Below, piece by piece: positions 15,385 to 25,102 of a DNA stretch of 33,305 nucleotides. This DNA comes from an uncultured Pelagibacteraceae bacterium (GTDB lineage Bacteria > Pseudomonadota > Alphaproteobacteria > Pelagibacterales > Pelagibacteraceae), in contig CABYXQ010000011.1 of the NCBI GenBank assembly GCA_902522915.1, positions 1 through 33,305 on the forward strand. Direction: 5' to 3'. Below the pieces are notes generated by a model that was not told the DNA's origin, searched no databases, and saw only the letters and a list, made by a program, of their open reading frames with translations. The position numbers and the translations under genes were made by a program. The first letter of the stretch is position 1. Every line of letters begins with the position of its first letter.

Positions 15385-16239
15385 TTAACTTTTGTTTTTA
15401 TTTAATAGTTCAATAACTTCTCTTAAAACATTGTAGTCTGAATCTTTAACTTCCATATAATGAGACATTTTTCCACCATATCCACCTATCTCTCCATGGT
15501 TATGAGCGTCTAAAACAGCCTTTTTTATTTTATCTCTGTCTTCTTTTGGTATCATTTTTGAATAAGCTAAAGGTGGTGGTGGAACTCTATCTGATTTATG
15601 TATAATCCTGACATCATCTTCTTTAAAAGTTCCGTCTTCTAATCTTGCTTCATAATTTCTAGAACTCATGCCACACACATCCGATTGATTATTTATTACA
15701 GCAAGTAAACAAGCGTCATGACTGCCAGCATAAAAAACATTTTCAAAATGATCCTTATTCTTTATAGAAAGATTAATCTTACTTAATTCTACTTGTGGAA
15801 TTAAATCACCACTGGTCGAGCCTATAGTATTTAAGGATAAAATTTTTCCTTTAACATCAGTAAATTTTTTTAATTCACTGTCTTGTTTTACAACAAAATA
15901 TGCATAATAACCTGCATCTTTTTCACCTGGCCTAACACCAGCAGCAAATGCTTCTGCCCCAGCGATCTCAGCTGCTTTGACATATGTTTTACCACCATAC
16001 CAAGCAATGTGTGCTCTACCTGCTCTCATGGCCTCAACAGCTGCGTTATAATCTGTAACTTTGATAGTTTCAATCTTAAGACCAGTAAGTTTTTCTGTAA
16101 TAGAAATTAAAGTTTTATAATCACTTTCATCGCCTTTTTCACTCGCTGGTACAAATACCATTTTATAGGTCTTAGCTGCAGCGTTTAAATTTCCAGCAAA
16201 TAAAACTAAAAATAATATAATTAGTGCTTTTTTTATCAT
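15385..16239 (-). CDS. phnD: Phosphonate-type ABC transporter periplasmic binding protein
   Basis: Periplasmic solute-binding protein, 284 aa from the ATG at 16239. That start is chosen over the ATGs at 16260 and 16254 because AAAGGA lies 7 bp upstream and it gives a clean signal peptide (IKKALIILFLVLFAGNLNA). PhnD-family marks are DYNAAVEAMRAGRAHIAWYGGKTY, STSGDLIPQVEL and the anion-site segment YAGSHDACLLAVINN. Two cysteines in the ligand-binding half (C in HDAC and DVC) are not general to the family. The true ligand could be 2-aminoethylphosphonate, methylphosphonate or phosphite; sequence alone does not decide. Confidence 0.92.
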   Translation of the reverse strand: MIKKALIILFLVLFAGNLNAAAKTYKMVFVPASEKGDESDYKTLISITEKLTGLKIETIKVTDYNAAVEAMRAGRAHIAWYGGKTYVKAAEIAGAEAFAAGVRPGEKDAGYYAYFVVKQDSELKKFTDVKGKILSLNTIGSTSGDLIPQVELSKINLSIKNKDHFENVFYAGSHDACLLAVINNQSDVCGMSSRNYEARLEDGTFKEDDVRIIHKSDRVPPPPLAYSKMIPKEDRDKIKKAVLDAHNHGEIGGYGGKMSHYMEVKDSDYNVLREVIELLNKNKS

Positions 16240-16276
16240 AATTTGTCCTTTCATTATCATTAACTATGTTCGCTAA

Positions 16277-16320
16277 CAAGTTAATTATAATAAAAAAAGA
16301 TAAAGTAAAGGTGAGAAATG
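16277..16320 (-). promoter_or_regulatory. Possible promoter for the phnDCE unit
   Basis: Reading minus, a TATAAT -10-like hexamer (16289-16284) lies 45 bp upstream of the phnD start, in the gap after the HTH-nucleotidyltransferase gene. A convincing -35 at standard spacing and a Pho box are not seen. No terminator hairpin is visible in this gap, so read-through from upstream genes remains possible. Confidence 0.35.
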
Positions 16321-17454
16321 TTAAGTTTTTGTGAATTTTTTCTTAAATCCAACTAAAGCTTTTTTATAATCTTCAACGGTATCAATCTCTTTCCATCCGC
16401 TCTCAATGATAACACAATGGACTTTGATTCCAATATCTACAAGTTCTTGAATAAAATCAGTAAGATAAGCTTTTTGAAATGTTTTGGCTCTCTGAAAAGG
16501 TTTATTCCAATAAATCTTTTTTAGCCTATGAAAATGTTCTTTAAAAATTTCTGCACCACGATTTGTTAATTTAATCATACCAATAAATTCTCCATGAACT
16601 TCTTCATTACCAGTATTAATCTTTCCTATTTTTTCAACTTCATTATTTGAATTAAATATTACATTTTCAGCTTCTGTAAGTGGGTGGTCTTTTCGTCCAA
16701 CATAATAACCTCTCCAATCAATATCTACTACAACAGATATATCATGATTACTATTTAATGTTCTTTTAACAACTGTTGAGTCAAATAAAATGTCTGAGTA
16801 AGAAATAATTATATTTCCATTTATAAAATCCTCGGCATAAAATATTGAATTTAAAATATTATTATTTTTGTAATCAGTATTTTCAAAATATTTTATACCT
16901 TTGTATTTTATTTTTTCTTTTTTATAGCCTCTTATTACTGATATATCTTTAATTGAATTTTTTTTATAAGCATCTAATTGTCTTTGTAATAAAGTTTTCC
17001 CACCAAAATCAAGCATACATTTTGGAAGGTTTTCTGTATGTTTTTTTAATCTACTACCCAAACCTGCAGCTATTATAAGTGCTTTGCTAGTATTGGAATT
17101 TAAAGATTTTTCCAAATTATCTATTTGAATATCATTAAGTTCATTTTCTTTTATACTTCTAATTAAAGAAATTATTTTTGGATTACTTTCAATGTATTCA
17201 CTTATGTCTGGAGCAACTCCTTTTTTTGAAAATCCAGCTAAATCATGTAAGTGATTTTTATCTGTTTCAAGAACGATTGACATTTTATTTATAACATTAA
17301 TTTTAGGAGCCGTACGCTTATTTTTTTCAATATCATTTAAATATGAAGCAGCTATACCAATTCTAACAGCTAATTCTCTTTGACCTATGCCCTTCTTAAG
17401 TCTTAGTTCGCGAATAAAAGTTCCAAATTTATTAAAGTTTTTATTTGGTGGCAT
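16321..17454 (-). CDS. Fusion of XRE-type HTH regulator and LicC/PntC-like nucleotidyltransferase
   Basis: A 377-aa two-domain protein. Residues about 10-73 form an XRE/Cro-type helix-turn-helix (FIRELRLKKGIGQRELAVRIG, SYLNDIEKNKRTAPK). A linker of about 50 residues follows. Residues about 124-370 form a nucleotidyltransferase: ALIIAAGLGSRLKKHTENLPKCML (nucleotide loop and Lys), SYSDILF (D221, metal), DWRGYYVGRKDHPLTEAENVIF, GEFIGMIKLT and GWKEIDTVEDY (D358, metal). The NTase resembles phosphocholine and phosphonate cytidylyltransferases (LicC, PntC, or NTase domains attached to PEP mutase), so it probably makes a CDP-activated phospho- or phosphono-alcohol. It starts 3 bp after the CDP-alcohol phosphotransferase gene. 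I do not know a described function for this HTH fusion. Confidence 0.82.
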   Translation of the reverse strand: MPPNKNFNKFGTFIRELRLKKGIGQRELAVRIGIAASYLNDIEKNKRTAPKINVINKMSIVLETDKNHLHDLAGFSKKGVAPDISEYIESNPKIISLIRSIKENELNDIQIDNLEKSLNSNTSKALIIAAGLGSRLKKHTENLPKCMLDFGGKTLLQRQLDAYKKNSIKDISVIRGYKKEKIKYKGIKYFENTDYKNNNILNSIFYAEDFINGNIIISYSDILFDSTVVKRTLNSNHDISVVVDIDWRGYYVGRKDHPLTEAENVIFNSNNEVEKIGKINTGNEEVHGEFIGMIKLTNRGAEIFKEHFHRLKKIYWNKPFQRAKTFQKAYLTDFIQELVDIGIKVHCVIIESGWKEIDTVEDYKKALVGFKKKFTKT

Positions 17455-17457
17455 AAT

Positions 17458-18588
17458 TTATCTTAATATATTTACTATATTTTCATTAATAAAATCTGAA
17501 GTTTTATTATAGTTAAAAAAGTTTTTATCAATAAATTTATCAATCTCATCATTATTTTCATTAAAATTTATAATAGATTGTTCAATAATATTATTTAAAT
17601 CATCAATTTGATTATTCTTAAAGAAAGTTCCAAATTTAAATTTTATTTTATCATCAATAGATTCAAAATCTTTAAAATTTTCAATTTGATTATTGTGAAT
17701 TTTATCAAAATCATCAAAATAAAGAATTGGTCTTTTCATTAATAATAAAAATTCTATTGAAATACCAGAATTATCAGTGATTAAACATTTTGCCCTTTCA
17801 AATGCTTTGTAATTTTCAGGGTCATCATCATACACAAACATTTCACCACTAAATTTTTTCTTGATTGAATTTAAGTATATTTGTGATCTTTTTAAATTTT
17901 CAGGATGTGGTCTAAATCTTACTTTAAAGCCATTTTTAAGTGTCTTATCTATAATTTTTTCAAAATTTTCATTTATAAATTGCTTTTTATTATTATTCCA
18001 TGAAGGAGCTATTAAAATTTCATCATTAACTTCATTTTTATTTGATTTTAAATGAAGATAATCAAAATACGGATAACCTGATTTTATTAATTTTTTTTTT
18101 TTTAATTTATGAAGGTCTTCTCTTAATTCAATTTCTTTTATCTGGTAATCTCCATTACATAAAATTGTATCATAATTATCAAAAGCTGTTGATGTGTAAA
18201 CTTTTGTTGTGCTTACAGCTCCATGGAAAAAATATATATAATTTTTAATAAATTTATTTCTTTTTACTATTGTATTATCTAAATCTGTCAAAGTAAGAAA
18301 CATATTTTCACCTTTAACTGTTAAAAAAAAATATTGCATTAAGACGCCTTTACCAATGTAAATATTTTTAACATTAATATCCGTCACTTTGTCATCAAAG
18401 TCAGATGATACGTAATAAATTTGATTTGGATATTTTTTATTTATAGCATCTATTAATAAGTATGCGTATTTGAGGTAAGCTTTATTTTCTGAAAAAAAAA
18501 TTACTTTAGGTTTATCTTTATTGATTTGTTTTATATTTTTAATTATTAAAAAAAACTCTTTAAAATTTGAAATTAATTTTTTTAACAT
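17458..18588 (-). CDS. CDP-glycerol glycerophosphotransferase family protein (TagB/TagF-like)
   Basis: A 376-aa protein of the teichoic-acid-type CDP-alcohol phosphotransferase family, a GT-B-like fold that moves a phospho-alcohol from its CDP carrier onto an acceptor, often at the inner face of the membrane. Visible family motifs are FFHGAVST (120-127), RFRPHPEN (224-231) and TDNSGISIEFLLL (271-283), with LIAPSWNNN (192-200) at the start of the C-terminal domain. The N-terminus is basic and amphipathic. It is very Lys/Asn/Ile-rich. It lies 5 bp after manC and 3 bp before the HTH-nucleotidyltransferase, which probably supplies its CDP substrate. Confidence 0.82.
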   Translation of the reverse strand: MLKKLISNFKEFFLIIKNIKQINKDKPKVIFFSENKAYLKYAYLLIDAINKKYPNQIYYVSSDFDDKVTDINVKNIYIGKGVLMQYFFLTVKGENMFLTLTDLDNTIVKRNKFIKNYIYFFHGAVSTTKVYTSTAFDNYDTILCNGDYQIKEIELREDLHKLKKKKLIKSGYPYFDYLHLKSNKNEVNDEILIAPSWNNNKKQFINENFEKIIDKTLKNGFKVRFRPHPENLKRSQIYLNSIKKKFSGEMFVYDDDPENYKAFERAKCLITDNSGISIEFLLLMKRPILYFDDFDKIHNNQIENFKDFESIDDKIKFKFGTFFKNNQIDDLNNIIEQSIINFNENNDEIDKFIDKNFFNYNKTSDFINENIVNILR

Positions 18589-18593
18589 TTAAT

Positions 18594-19799
18594 TTATTTT
18601 ACTCTGCCATAAATATCCTGATATCTTACAATATCCGTTTCTTTTAGAATAGAACCTACTTGTGCTTCAATAATTTTGACTGGTTTTTTTCCTGAATTTT
18701 GAATTCTATGAATAGCTTTAAGAGGAATGAATATATGATCACCTGGTTTTTTAATTATTATATTTTTATTAAGGGTTATTTTAGCAATACCATTTGTAAC
18801 TAACCAATGTTCAGCACGGTGATGGTGTTTTTGTAAACTCAATATTCCTTTTGGTTTAACAAATAATTCCTTAATTAGAAATTCTTTACCTTCGAATAAA
18901 TTTATATATTTGCCCCATGGACGATAATAAACATTTTTTTTTTTAACATATTTGTTTTTATTTTTGTCATACATTTTCAAGATTTCTTTCCAGCTGCCAA
19001 GATCTGACCATGGTATATCTAGTTTAATAGCATTAATTTTTTTGGTTTTTTCTAAAATTGCATAATCAAATGATTTAGCAGTTGCTTTTATAAATGATGA
19101 TTTATTTAAATAATATGTATTAGATTTAAGTTTAGCTTTATTAACCGAATTAAAACAATTTCTATAAATACTAGGATTATATTTTTTAAAGTTATTAATT
19201 ATTGAGTCTTTTCTTAAAAAAAACATGCCTGAATTCCAATAACCTTTTTGTTTAATTACTTGCTTTGCTCTACTTACTATTGGTTTTTCAATGAATTTTG
19301 TAACTTTATTGATATTTCCTTTAATTTTTTTTGTTACAAAATATCCATATTCACTTGAAGGTGAGGTTGGTTTGATACCAAATATGAAAATATTTTGATC
19401 AGTTAATTTTGATTTATTTTTATTGATAGCTTTATTAAAAATATTCATTTTTTCTATTAAGTGATCAGCAGTAAAAAACATTAAAGGTTGATCATTAGGA
19501 ATATCTTTTATCAAAGCAGTGCTTAAAATAGCAGGAGCTGTATTTCTTTTAGCAGGCTCTAAAACTATCTTATGCTTTTTAATCTTATTTTTTTTAAGAT
19601 GCTTTATTACTTCTTTTAAATATTTCTTATTTGTGCTGATAATTGGTGTATCGTAAATTGAAGCTTTTATTCTTTCTAAAGTTTTGCCAAATAATGTCCA
19701 ATTACCAAAATCAATAAATTGTTTAGCTTGATGATTTTTAGAATTTGGCCAAAGTCGAGTTCCAGCACCTCCACATAAAATGACTGGACGAATTTTCAT
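18594..19799 (-). CDS. manC: Mannose-1-phosphate guanylyltransferase (type II PMI/GMP family)
   Basis: Cytosolic enzyme making GDP-mannose from mannose-1-P and GTP for surface polysaccharide. The 401-aa protein begins with the pyrophosphorylase loop PVILCGGAGTRLWPNS and has FFTADHLIE, TKFIEKP, YWNSGMFFLRKDS and WSDLGSWKEI. The C-terminal cupin domain (ILSLQKHHHRAEHWLVTNG) is that of type II phosphomannose isomerases, so a bifunctional enzyme is possible. It is shorter than the usual roughly 470 aa, with a shortened region between the domains. Its start overlaps the ilvD stop (TAATG). Confidence 0.88.
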   Translation of the reverse strand: MKIRPVILCGGAGTRLWPNSKNHQAKQFIDFGNWTLFGKTLERIKASIYDTPIISTNKKYLKEVIKHLKKNKIKKHKIVLEPAKRNTAPAILSTALIKDIPNDQPLMFFTADHLIEKMNIFNKAINKNKSKLTDQNIFIFGIKPTSPSSEYGYFVTKKIKGNINKVTKFIEKPIVSRAKQVIKQKGYWNSGMFFLRKDSIINNFKKYNPSIYRNCFNSVNKAKLKSNTYYLNKSSFIKATAKSFDYAILEKTKKINAIKLDIPWSDLGSWKEILKMYDKNKNKYVKKKNVYYRPWGKYINLFEGKEFLIKELFVKPKGILSLQKHHHRAEHWLVTNGIAKITLNKNIIIKKPGDHIFIPLKAIHRIQNSGKKPVKIIEAQVGSILKETDIVRYQDIYGRVK

Positions 19800-21517
19800 T
19801 AAATCTCTGAATAATCCTTAACTTCTTTTTTCTTACCTGGATGTGTAGGTGCTCCTAAGTATGCAGGTCCAACTGTCTGTGCATATTTCCACAAAGTACC
19901 TGATCCAAATTCAGATTTTCTAGCCTTCCATTTTCTTTTTCTTGCAGCCAATTCTTTCTTAGAAAGTCTTACATTAATAATTCCTTTTTTGGCATCTATA
20001 TCAATGATATCACCAGTACGTAAAAGGCCTATAGGACCTCCTAGAGCGGCCTCAGGGCCCACGTGACCAACACAAAAGCCTCTTGTGGCTCCAGAAAACC
20101 TACCGTCTGTTATAAGGGCTACTTTTTCGCCTTTTCCTTGTCCATAAATTGCACTTGTTGTCGATAACATTTCTCTCATGCCTGGGCCACCAACGGGTCC
20201 CTCATATCTAATAATAATCACATCACCATCATTATACTTCTTACTTTGAACAGCTTTCATAGCGCTTTCCTCATTATCAAAGCATCTTGCTTTTCCAGTG
20301 AATTGTAATTTTTTTAATCCAGCAACTTTAACAATAGCTCCTTCTGGAGCTAAGTTACCTTTTAAACCAACAACACCTCCTGTTGGTGATAAGGGGTTTT
20401 TGTAAGATCTCATCACTTTTTGTTTAGGATTAAATTTAATATTTTTTAAGTTTTCTTTCATGGTCTTTCCAGTAACAGTCATACAGTCTCCATGAATATA
20501 ACCGCCTTCATATAAAGTTTTTAATAGCATTGGAACACCACCAGCTAACCACATATCTTTAGCAACATATTTTCCACCTGGTTTTAAATCTGCAAGATAA
20601 GGAGTTCTTTTAAAGATTTTAGCAACATCCATTAAATCAAATTTAATTCCAGCTTCATTTGCAATTGCAGGTAAATGTAATCCTGCATTTGTGGACCCAC
20701 CAGTTGCAGCAACAACTGTTGCAGCATTTTCTAATGATTTTTTTGTAACAATGTCTCTTGGTTTAATTCCTTTTTTCAAAAGGTTCATAACCATTTTACC
20801 GCTAGCTTTTGCATATTTGTCTCTTTCCTCATAAGGGGCTGGGGTTCCTGCAGAATAAGGTAAAGCTAATCCAATTGCTTCAGACACACATGCCATAGTG
20901 TTTGCAGTAAATTGACCACCACAAGCACCAGCGCTTGGGCAAGCAACTAATTCCAATTTTCTAAGTTCTTTGTCGGTAATTTGACCAGATGAATGTTTTC
21001 CAACAGCCTCAAATACATCTACAACAGTCACATCTTTACCTTTGTATCTTCCTGGTAAAATTGAACCACCATATATAAAAACACTTGGAACATTTAATCT
21101 AACCATCGACATCATCAGTCCTGGTAAAGATTTATCACAACCAGCAATTCCAACTAATGCATCATAACAATGTCCTCTTACGGTAAGCTCTGCAGAGTCA
21201 GCTATAACCTCTCTTGAGATTAAAGAAGATTTCATTCCTTCATGACCCATTGCAATTCCATCTGTAACAGTAATAGTGCAAAATTCTCTTGGTGTTCCAC
21301 CATTTGCTCTTACACCTTTTTTCACAGATTGAGCCTGTCTCATTAAAGCAATATTACATGGCGCAGCTTCATTCCATGTAGAAACAACTCCTACAAAAGG
21401 TTTTGAAACATCTTTTTCAGTTTCGCCCATTGCATAATAGAATGATCTATGAGGAGCTCTATCTGCACCTAAAGATGTATGTCTGCTAGGAAGTTTTCTC
21501 TTATTAAATTTTGCCAT
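19799..21517 (-). CDS. ilvD: Dihydroxy-acid dehydratase
   Basis: Fe-S enzyme of valine, isoleucine and pantothenate synthesis, converting 2,3-dihydroxy-isovalerate (or -methylvalerate) to the 2-keto acid; cytosolic, 572 aa. Cluster cysteines are C54 ([10 protein letters not shown]), C127 ([11 protein letters not shown], with K129 the expected carbamylated Lys) and C199 ([15 protein letters not shown]). The C-terminal part has [40 protein letters not shown] and [11 protein letters not shown]. It overlaps valS by 1 bp upstream and manC by 1 bp downstream. Confidence 0.97.
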   Translation of the reverse strand: MAKFNKRKLPSRHTSLGADRAPHRSFYYAMGETEKDVSKPFVGVVSTWNEAAPCNIALMRQAQSVKKGVRANGGTPREFCTITVTDGIAMGHEGMKSSLISREVIADSAELTVRGHCYDALVGIAGCDKSLPGLMMSMVRLNVPSVFIYGGSILPGRYKGKDVTVVDVFEAVGKHSSGQITDKELRKLELVACPSAGACGGQFTANTMACVSEAIGLALPYSAGTPAPYEERDKYAKASGKMVMNLLKKGIKPRDIVTKKSLENAATVVAATGGSTNAGLHLPAIANEAGIKFDLMDVAKIFKRTPYLADLKPGGKYVAKDMWLAGGVPMLLKTLYEGGYIHGDCMTVTGKTMKENLKNIKFNPKQKVMRSYKNPLSPTGGVVGLKGNLAPEGAIVKVAGLKKLQFTGKARCFDNEESAMKAVQSKKYNDGDVIIIRYEGPVGGPGMREMLSTTSAIYGQGKGEKVALITDGRFSGATRGFCVGHVGPEAALGGPIGLLRTGDIIDIDAKKGIINVRLSKKELAARKRKWKARKSEFGSGTLWKYAQTVGPAYLGAPTHPGKKKEVKDYSEI

Positions 21518-24144
21518 TATATACCTTTGATTGTTATTAAAATTTTCTCAATATCGTTCTTCAAATTATTATAATTATTTTTTTCTTGTTCAACAATCTC
21601 TTTTGGTGCACGATCTACAAAACTTTTATTATCAAGTCTTTGAGTTATTTTATCCATCTCATTTTGTATTCGGTTTTTCTTGCTGGTTAAATTTTCTTTA
21701 ATAAGTTTTAAATCAATATCTTTATCAAAATATATCTTAAATAAATCACCTGATACAACCATTGTTGCAGCTGGTTTATCTATATCATCACTGAAAATAT
21801 TGTTAATTCTGCCTAATTTTTTAAGAATTGTTTCATTATCATTGATAAATTTTTTCTGATTATCATTAATATCATTAATAGATATATCAATAAAAGAACC
21901 AGGACTGACATTTAGTTCATTTTTGAACGATCTAAGTTCAGAAATTATTCTTATTATATTTTCAACCTGTTTTGTATTATGATCCTTATCAATTCTACCA
22001 GTGGGCCAATTAGAAAGCATTAAAAAATCTTTACCAGATTTATCAAATTTATTTTTTAACCAAATTTCTTCTGTAACAAATGGTATAAATGGATGTAACA
22101 AAATCAATATTTGCTTAAATATATAACTAGATACTTGTTTAACCTCATTTTTTATATCCTCATTATCTGAAAAAAGTATTGTTTTTGATAATTCTAAATA
22201 CCAATCACAGTATGAATGCCATGAAAATTGATAGGCATTTCTTGCAGCCTCATCAAATCTATAGTCTTCTAAGTTTTTTTCTATTTTATTTTTTGTTTCT
22301 AAAAGTTCTGAATAAATCCACTTATTTATATTAACTGTTAAAGAAGGAACTTTATCAATATTTGTGAAATCACATTCATTTGTGATTAAAAAATTATTAG
22401 CATTCCATAGCTTATTTAAAAAGTTTCTATAGCCTTTAACTCTATCTTCAGAAAGTTTTACATCAGTTCCAGGAGAAGCCATTGAGAGAAGTGTAAATCT
22501 TAAAGCATCAGCACTATATTTTTCAATTAAGTCTAAAGGATCTATTACATTGCCTTTAGATTTAGACATCTTTTGACCCTTCTCATCTTTAACTAATGCA
22601 TGAACATAAATATCTTTAAAGGGTTCTTTATTTAAAAATTCCGTACCAAACATTATCATTCTAGCAACCCAGAAAAATATTATATCAAAACCTGTTACTA
22701 AAACAGATGTTGGATAAAATTTTTCAACATATTTTTTATTATCAGGCCAACCTAATGTTGCAAAAGGCCAAAGACCTGATGAAAACCACGTATCTAAAAC
22801 GTCTGGGTCTCTAATTAATTCAGTTTCTTTACCATAATGTTTCTTTGCTTGTTCTTTTGCTTCATTTTCATTTGTCGATACAAAAATTTTATCATCTGGA
22901 CCATACCAAGCAGGTATTTGGTGACCCCACCATAACTGTCTTGAAATACACCAAGGCTCAATATTATTCATCCATTGAAAATAAGTTTTTGACCAATTCT
23001 CTGGAAAGAAATTAGTTTTTTTTGAATTAACAACTTCTTTTGCCTTAACTGATAATTTTTCAGCATCAACAAACCATTGCTCTGTTAAAAAGGGTTCAAT
23101 AATAGAATTAGATCGATCACCATAAGGAACTTTATTTTTAATATTTTCTTCTTTTACAAAAAATTCTTTATCTTTAAGATCTTTTAAAATCTTTTTTCTA
23201 GCCTCAAATCTATCAAGTCCAATATATTCTTTAGGTGCATTGTAGTTAATTTTACCATCTTCAGTAAATACATTAATTATTTCTAGATTATTTCTTTGAC
23301 CCACATCATAGTCATTAAAGTCATGTGCTGGCGTAATTTTCAAAGCACCAGTTCCTTGCTCAGGGTCTGCATAATCGTCTTCGATAATTTTAATCTTTCT
23401 ACCAACAATTGGAATTGTAACTGATTTACCTGCAAAATTTTTAAATCGTTCATCATTTGGATTAACAGCTATTGCAGTGTCCCCTAACATTGTTTCAGGT
23501 CTTGTGGTTGCAATTGTAATAAATTGATCAGTCCTATCTATGGGATATTTTATATAATAAATTTTTGAATTAACTTCTCTTTGATCAACTTCAAGATCTG
23601 ATATTGCCGTTTTTAAAACAGTGTCCCAATTTACTAATTTTTTATCCTTATATATTAATTTTTTATTATAAAGATCTACAAAAACTTTTAATACTGATTT
23701 AGATAAATTCTCATCCATTGTGAAGGCATTTCGTGACCAATCACAAGAACATCCTAATTTTTTTAACTGATTAATAATTATATCGCCATACTGTTCTTTC
23801 CATTCCCAAACTTTTTCATTAAATTTTTCTCTACCAATTTCATTTTTATCAATATTTTCTGAAGCAAGTTTTTTTTCAACAAGAGCTTGAGTTGCAATAC
23901 CAGCATGATCGGTGCCTGGTTGCCATAACGTTTCATAATTATTCATTCGATGATATCTAACTAATAAGTCTTGAATAGAATTATTAAGAGCATGACCCAT
24001 ATGAAGACTACCAGTTACATTTGGTGGAGGTATTACTATAGAAAATTTTTTGGAATTTTCCTTAGGTTTAAAAAGACCATTTTTTTCCCAATAGGAATAA
24101 ATTTTATCTTCTACATCTGAATGTATATATTTATCAGTACTCAT
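21517..24144 (-). CDS. valS: Valyl-tRNA synthetase
   Basis: Class I aminoacyl-tRNA synthetase charging tRNA-Val, 875 aa. The HIGH motif is in [18 protein letters not shown] (H48-H51). The editing domain includes [31 protein letters not shown] and [14 protein letters not shown] are typical for ValS, and the second signature is [14 protein letters not shown]. The C-terminus ends in the characteristic coiled coil (about 805-870, [19 protein letters not shown]). It is the first gene of a compact minus-strand run into ilvD and manC. Confidence 0.97.
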   Translation of the reverse strand: MSTDKYIHSDVEDKIYSYWEKNGLFKPKENSKKFSIVIPPPNVTGSLHMGHALNNSIQDLLVRYHRMNNYETLWQPGTDHAGIATQALVEKKLASENIDKNEIGREKFNEKVWEWKEQYGDIIINQLKKLGCSCDWSRNAFTMDENLSKSVLKVFVDLYNKKLIYKDKKLVNWDTVLKTAISDLEVDQREVNSKIYYIKYPIDRTDQFITIATTRPETMLGDTAIAVNPNDERFKNFAGKSVTIPIVGRKIKIIEDDYADPEQGTGALKITPAHDFNDYDVGQRNNLEIINVFTEDGKINYNAPKEYIGLDRFEARKKILKDLKDKEFFVKEENIKNKVPYGDRSNSIIEPFLTEQWFVDAEKLSVKAKEVVNSKKTNFFPENWSKTYFQWMNNIEPWCISRQLWWGHQIPAWYGPDDKIFVSTNENEAKEQAKKHYGKETELIRDPDVLDTWFSSGLWPFATLGWPDNKKYVEKFYPTSVLVTGFDIIFFWVARMIMFGTEFLNKEPFKDIYVHALVKDEKGQKMSKSKGNVIDPLDLIEKYSADALRFTLLSMASPGTDVKLSEDRVKGYRNFLNKLWNANNFLITNECDFTNIDKVPSLTVNINKWIYSELLETKNKIEKNLEDYRFDEAARNAYQFSWHSYCDWYLELSKTILFSDNEDIKNEVKQVSSYIFKQILILLHPFIPFVTEEIWLKNKFDKSGKDFLMLSNWPTGRIDKDHNTKQVENIIRIISELRSFKNELNVSPGSFIDISINDINDNQKKFINDNETILKKLGRINNIFSDDIDKPAATMVVSGDLFKIYFDKDIDLKLIKENLTSKKNRIQNEMDKITQRLDNKSFVDRAPKEIVEQEKNNYNNLKNDIEKILITIKGI

Positions 24145-24170
24145 GTATGTTAAAGTTTATAATTTAATAA

Positions 24171-24196
24171 TCTAAATTAACAATAATCAATTTAGA
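24171..24196 (-). other. AT-rich inverted repeat in the valS leader
   Basis: TCTAAATT (24171-24178) and AATTTAGA (24189-24196) form an 8-bp stem with a 10-nt loop, 27 bp upstream of the valS start. It has only two G-C pairs... the rest A-T, so it would be a weak RNA hairpin; it could also be an operator. No T-box features are visible. Confidence 0.3.
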
Positions 24197-24267
24197 TCGT
24201 TATTTAATAGACTAATGATAAAAATTTAATATAAAAAGGCTTCTGAAGCTATTAGTCAAAACAAGAT

Positions 24268-24341
24268 GGCAACGTGGCGGAATGGTTACGCAGAGGATTG
24301 CAAATCCTTGTATCCCGGTTCGATTCCGGGCGTTGCCTCCA
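24268..24341 (+). tRNA. tRNA-Cys (GCA)
   Basis: A 74-nt cloverleaf with acceptor GGCAACG pairing with CGTTGCC, discriminator T and an encoded CCA. The anticodon loop is TTGCAAA with anticodon GCA (24300-24302), and the T arm is CCCGGTTCGATTCCGGG. It is divergent from valS and 51 bp upstream of tRNA-Asn. Confidence 0.96.
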
Positions 24342-24392
24342 AAAAAAATCTTGTTTTAGTTTTAAAAAAAAGTAAGTTGAGATTTTTAATAT

Positions 24393-24468
24393 TCCTCGGT
24401 AGCTCAGTTGGTAGAGCAGTTGACTGTTAATCAATTGGTCGCAGGTTCGAGTCCTGCCCGAGGAGCCA
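24393..24468 (+). tRNA. tRNA-Asn (GTT)
   Basis: A 76-nt cloverleaf with acceptor TCCTCGG pairing with CCGAGGA, discriminator G and encoded CCA. The D arm is GCTCAGTTGGTAGAGC, the anticodon loop is CTGTTAA with anticodon GTT (24426-24428), and the T arm is GCAGGTTCGAGTCCTGC. The AAAAAATTTTTT run just after CCA probably ends transcription. Confidence 0.96.
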
Positions 24469-24543
24469 AAAAATTTTTTACTTTAAGTTTAATAAATTTA
24501 AAAATAATATTTTTCAAATTAAAGGGTCTTAATTAAAATTAAA

Positions 24544-24915
24544 TTAAACTACTTTTGAAACTATAGTTCCTGAAATCTGTAATGATTTGTTAAATTTTAA
24601 TTTTTGATCGCTAGTAAGCTCTGAATATAACTTTGTTAGAAAGTTATAATTTACATTCATGTGACCCTCTTGTGATTTTTCTAAATTAATTAAATATTCT
24701 GAAAAATCTTCAAAAAAATAATTAATTGGTACCTTTAAATAATTTGATAACTGAAGTAACCTTATAGAGCTTACTCCATTGGTACCTTTTTCATATTTTT
24801 GAATTTGTTGAAATGTTACATTAATTGCTTTTGCGACTTTAGTTTGAGTTAAACCTAAAGCTAATCTTCTTAACTTAAGTTTATTACCTAAGTGTTTGTT
24901 GAAATTATCTTCCAT
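24544..24915 (-). CDS. XRE-family transcriptional regulator
   Basis: A 123-aa cytosolic DNA-binding protein. The Cro/CI-type helix-turn-helix spans about 8-66 (LGNKLKLRRLALGLTQTKVAKAI, VTFQQIQKYEKGTNGVSSIRL, LKVPINYFFED). TFQQIQKYEKGTN plus the FFED ending is the pattern of the alphaproteobacterial PraR/PhrR-like group, as far as I recall. The C-terminal half (67-123) is not a recognised domain. It is monocistronic, between tRNA-Asn (convergent) and the aap operon. Target genes are unknown. Confidence 0.85.
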   Translation of the reverse strand: MEDNFNKHLGNKLKLRRLALGLTQTKVAKAINVTFQQIQKYEKGTNGVSSIRLLQLSNYLKVPINYFFEDFSEYLINLEKSQEGHMNVNYNFLTKLYSELTSDQKLKFNKSLQISGTIVSKVV

Positions 24916-25022
24916 TAAGACCCCTCTTAATTAAATTTTAAAGTCATATTCAACATAGTTATTAAACTTACTGCAATAAAAAAATTTTTTTAATTTTCGT
25001 AAAAAATATAGAATTTAAAAAC

Positions 25023-25043
25023 CTGTCAAGCATAACTTGATAG
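25023..25043 (-). terminator. Rho-independent terminator of the aap operon
   Basis: CTGTCAAG-CATAA-CTTGATAG makes an 8-bp stem (one G-U pair) with a 5-nt loop. Reading minus, it is followed by GTTTTT, and it lies 60 bp after the aapP stop. It fits the 3' end of the aapJQMP transcript. Confidence 0.7.
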
Positions 25044-25102
25044 TAAAAACTCATATTAGGTTAAAAAAAAATGAATATAAATGGCTATGTATTTTAGAAT
25101 TA

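Noticed and set aside
24252-24434. Minus-strand 60-aa reading frame across the tRNA-Cys/tRNA-Asn pair (contains RPESNRDTRICNPLRNHSA)
   Set aside because: This is the well-known spurious protein produced by translating the antisense of tRNA genes; both tRNAs fold perfectly on the plus strand.
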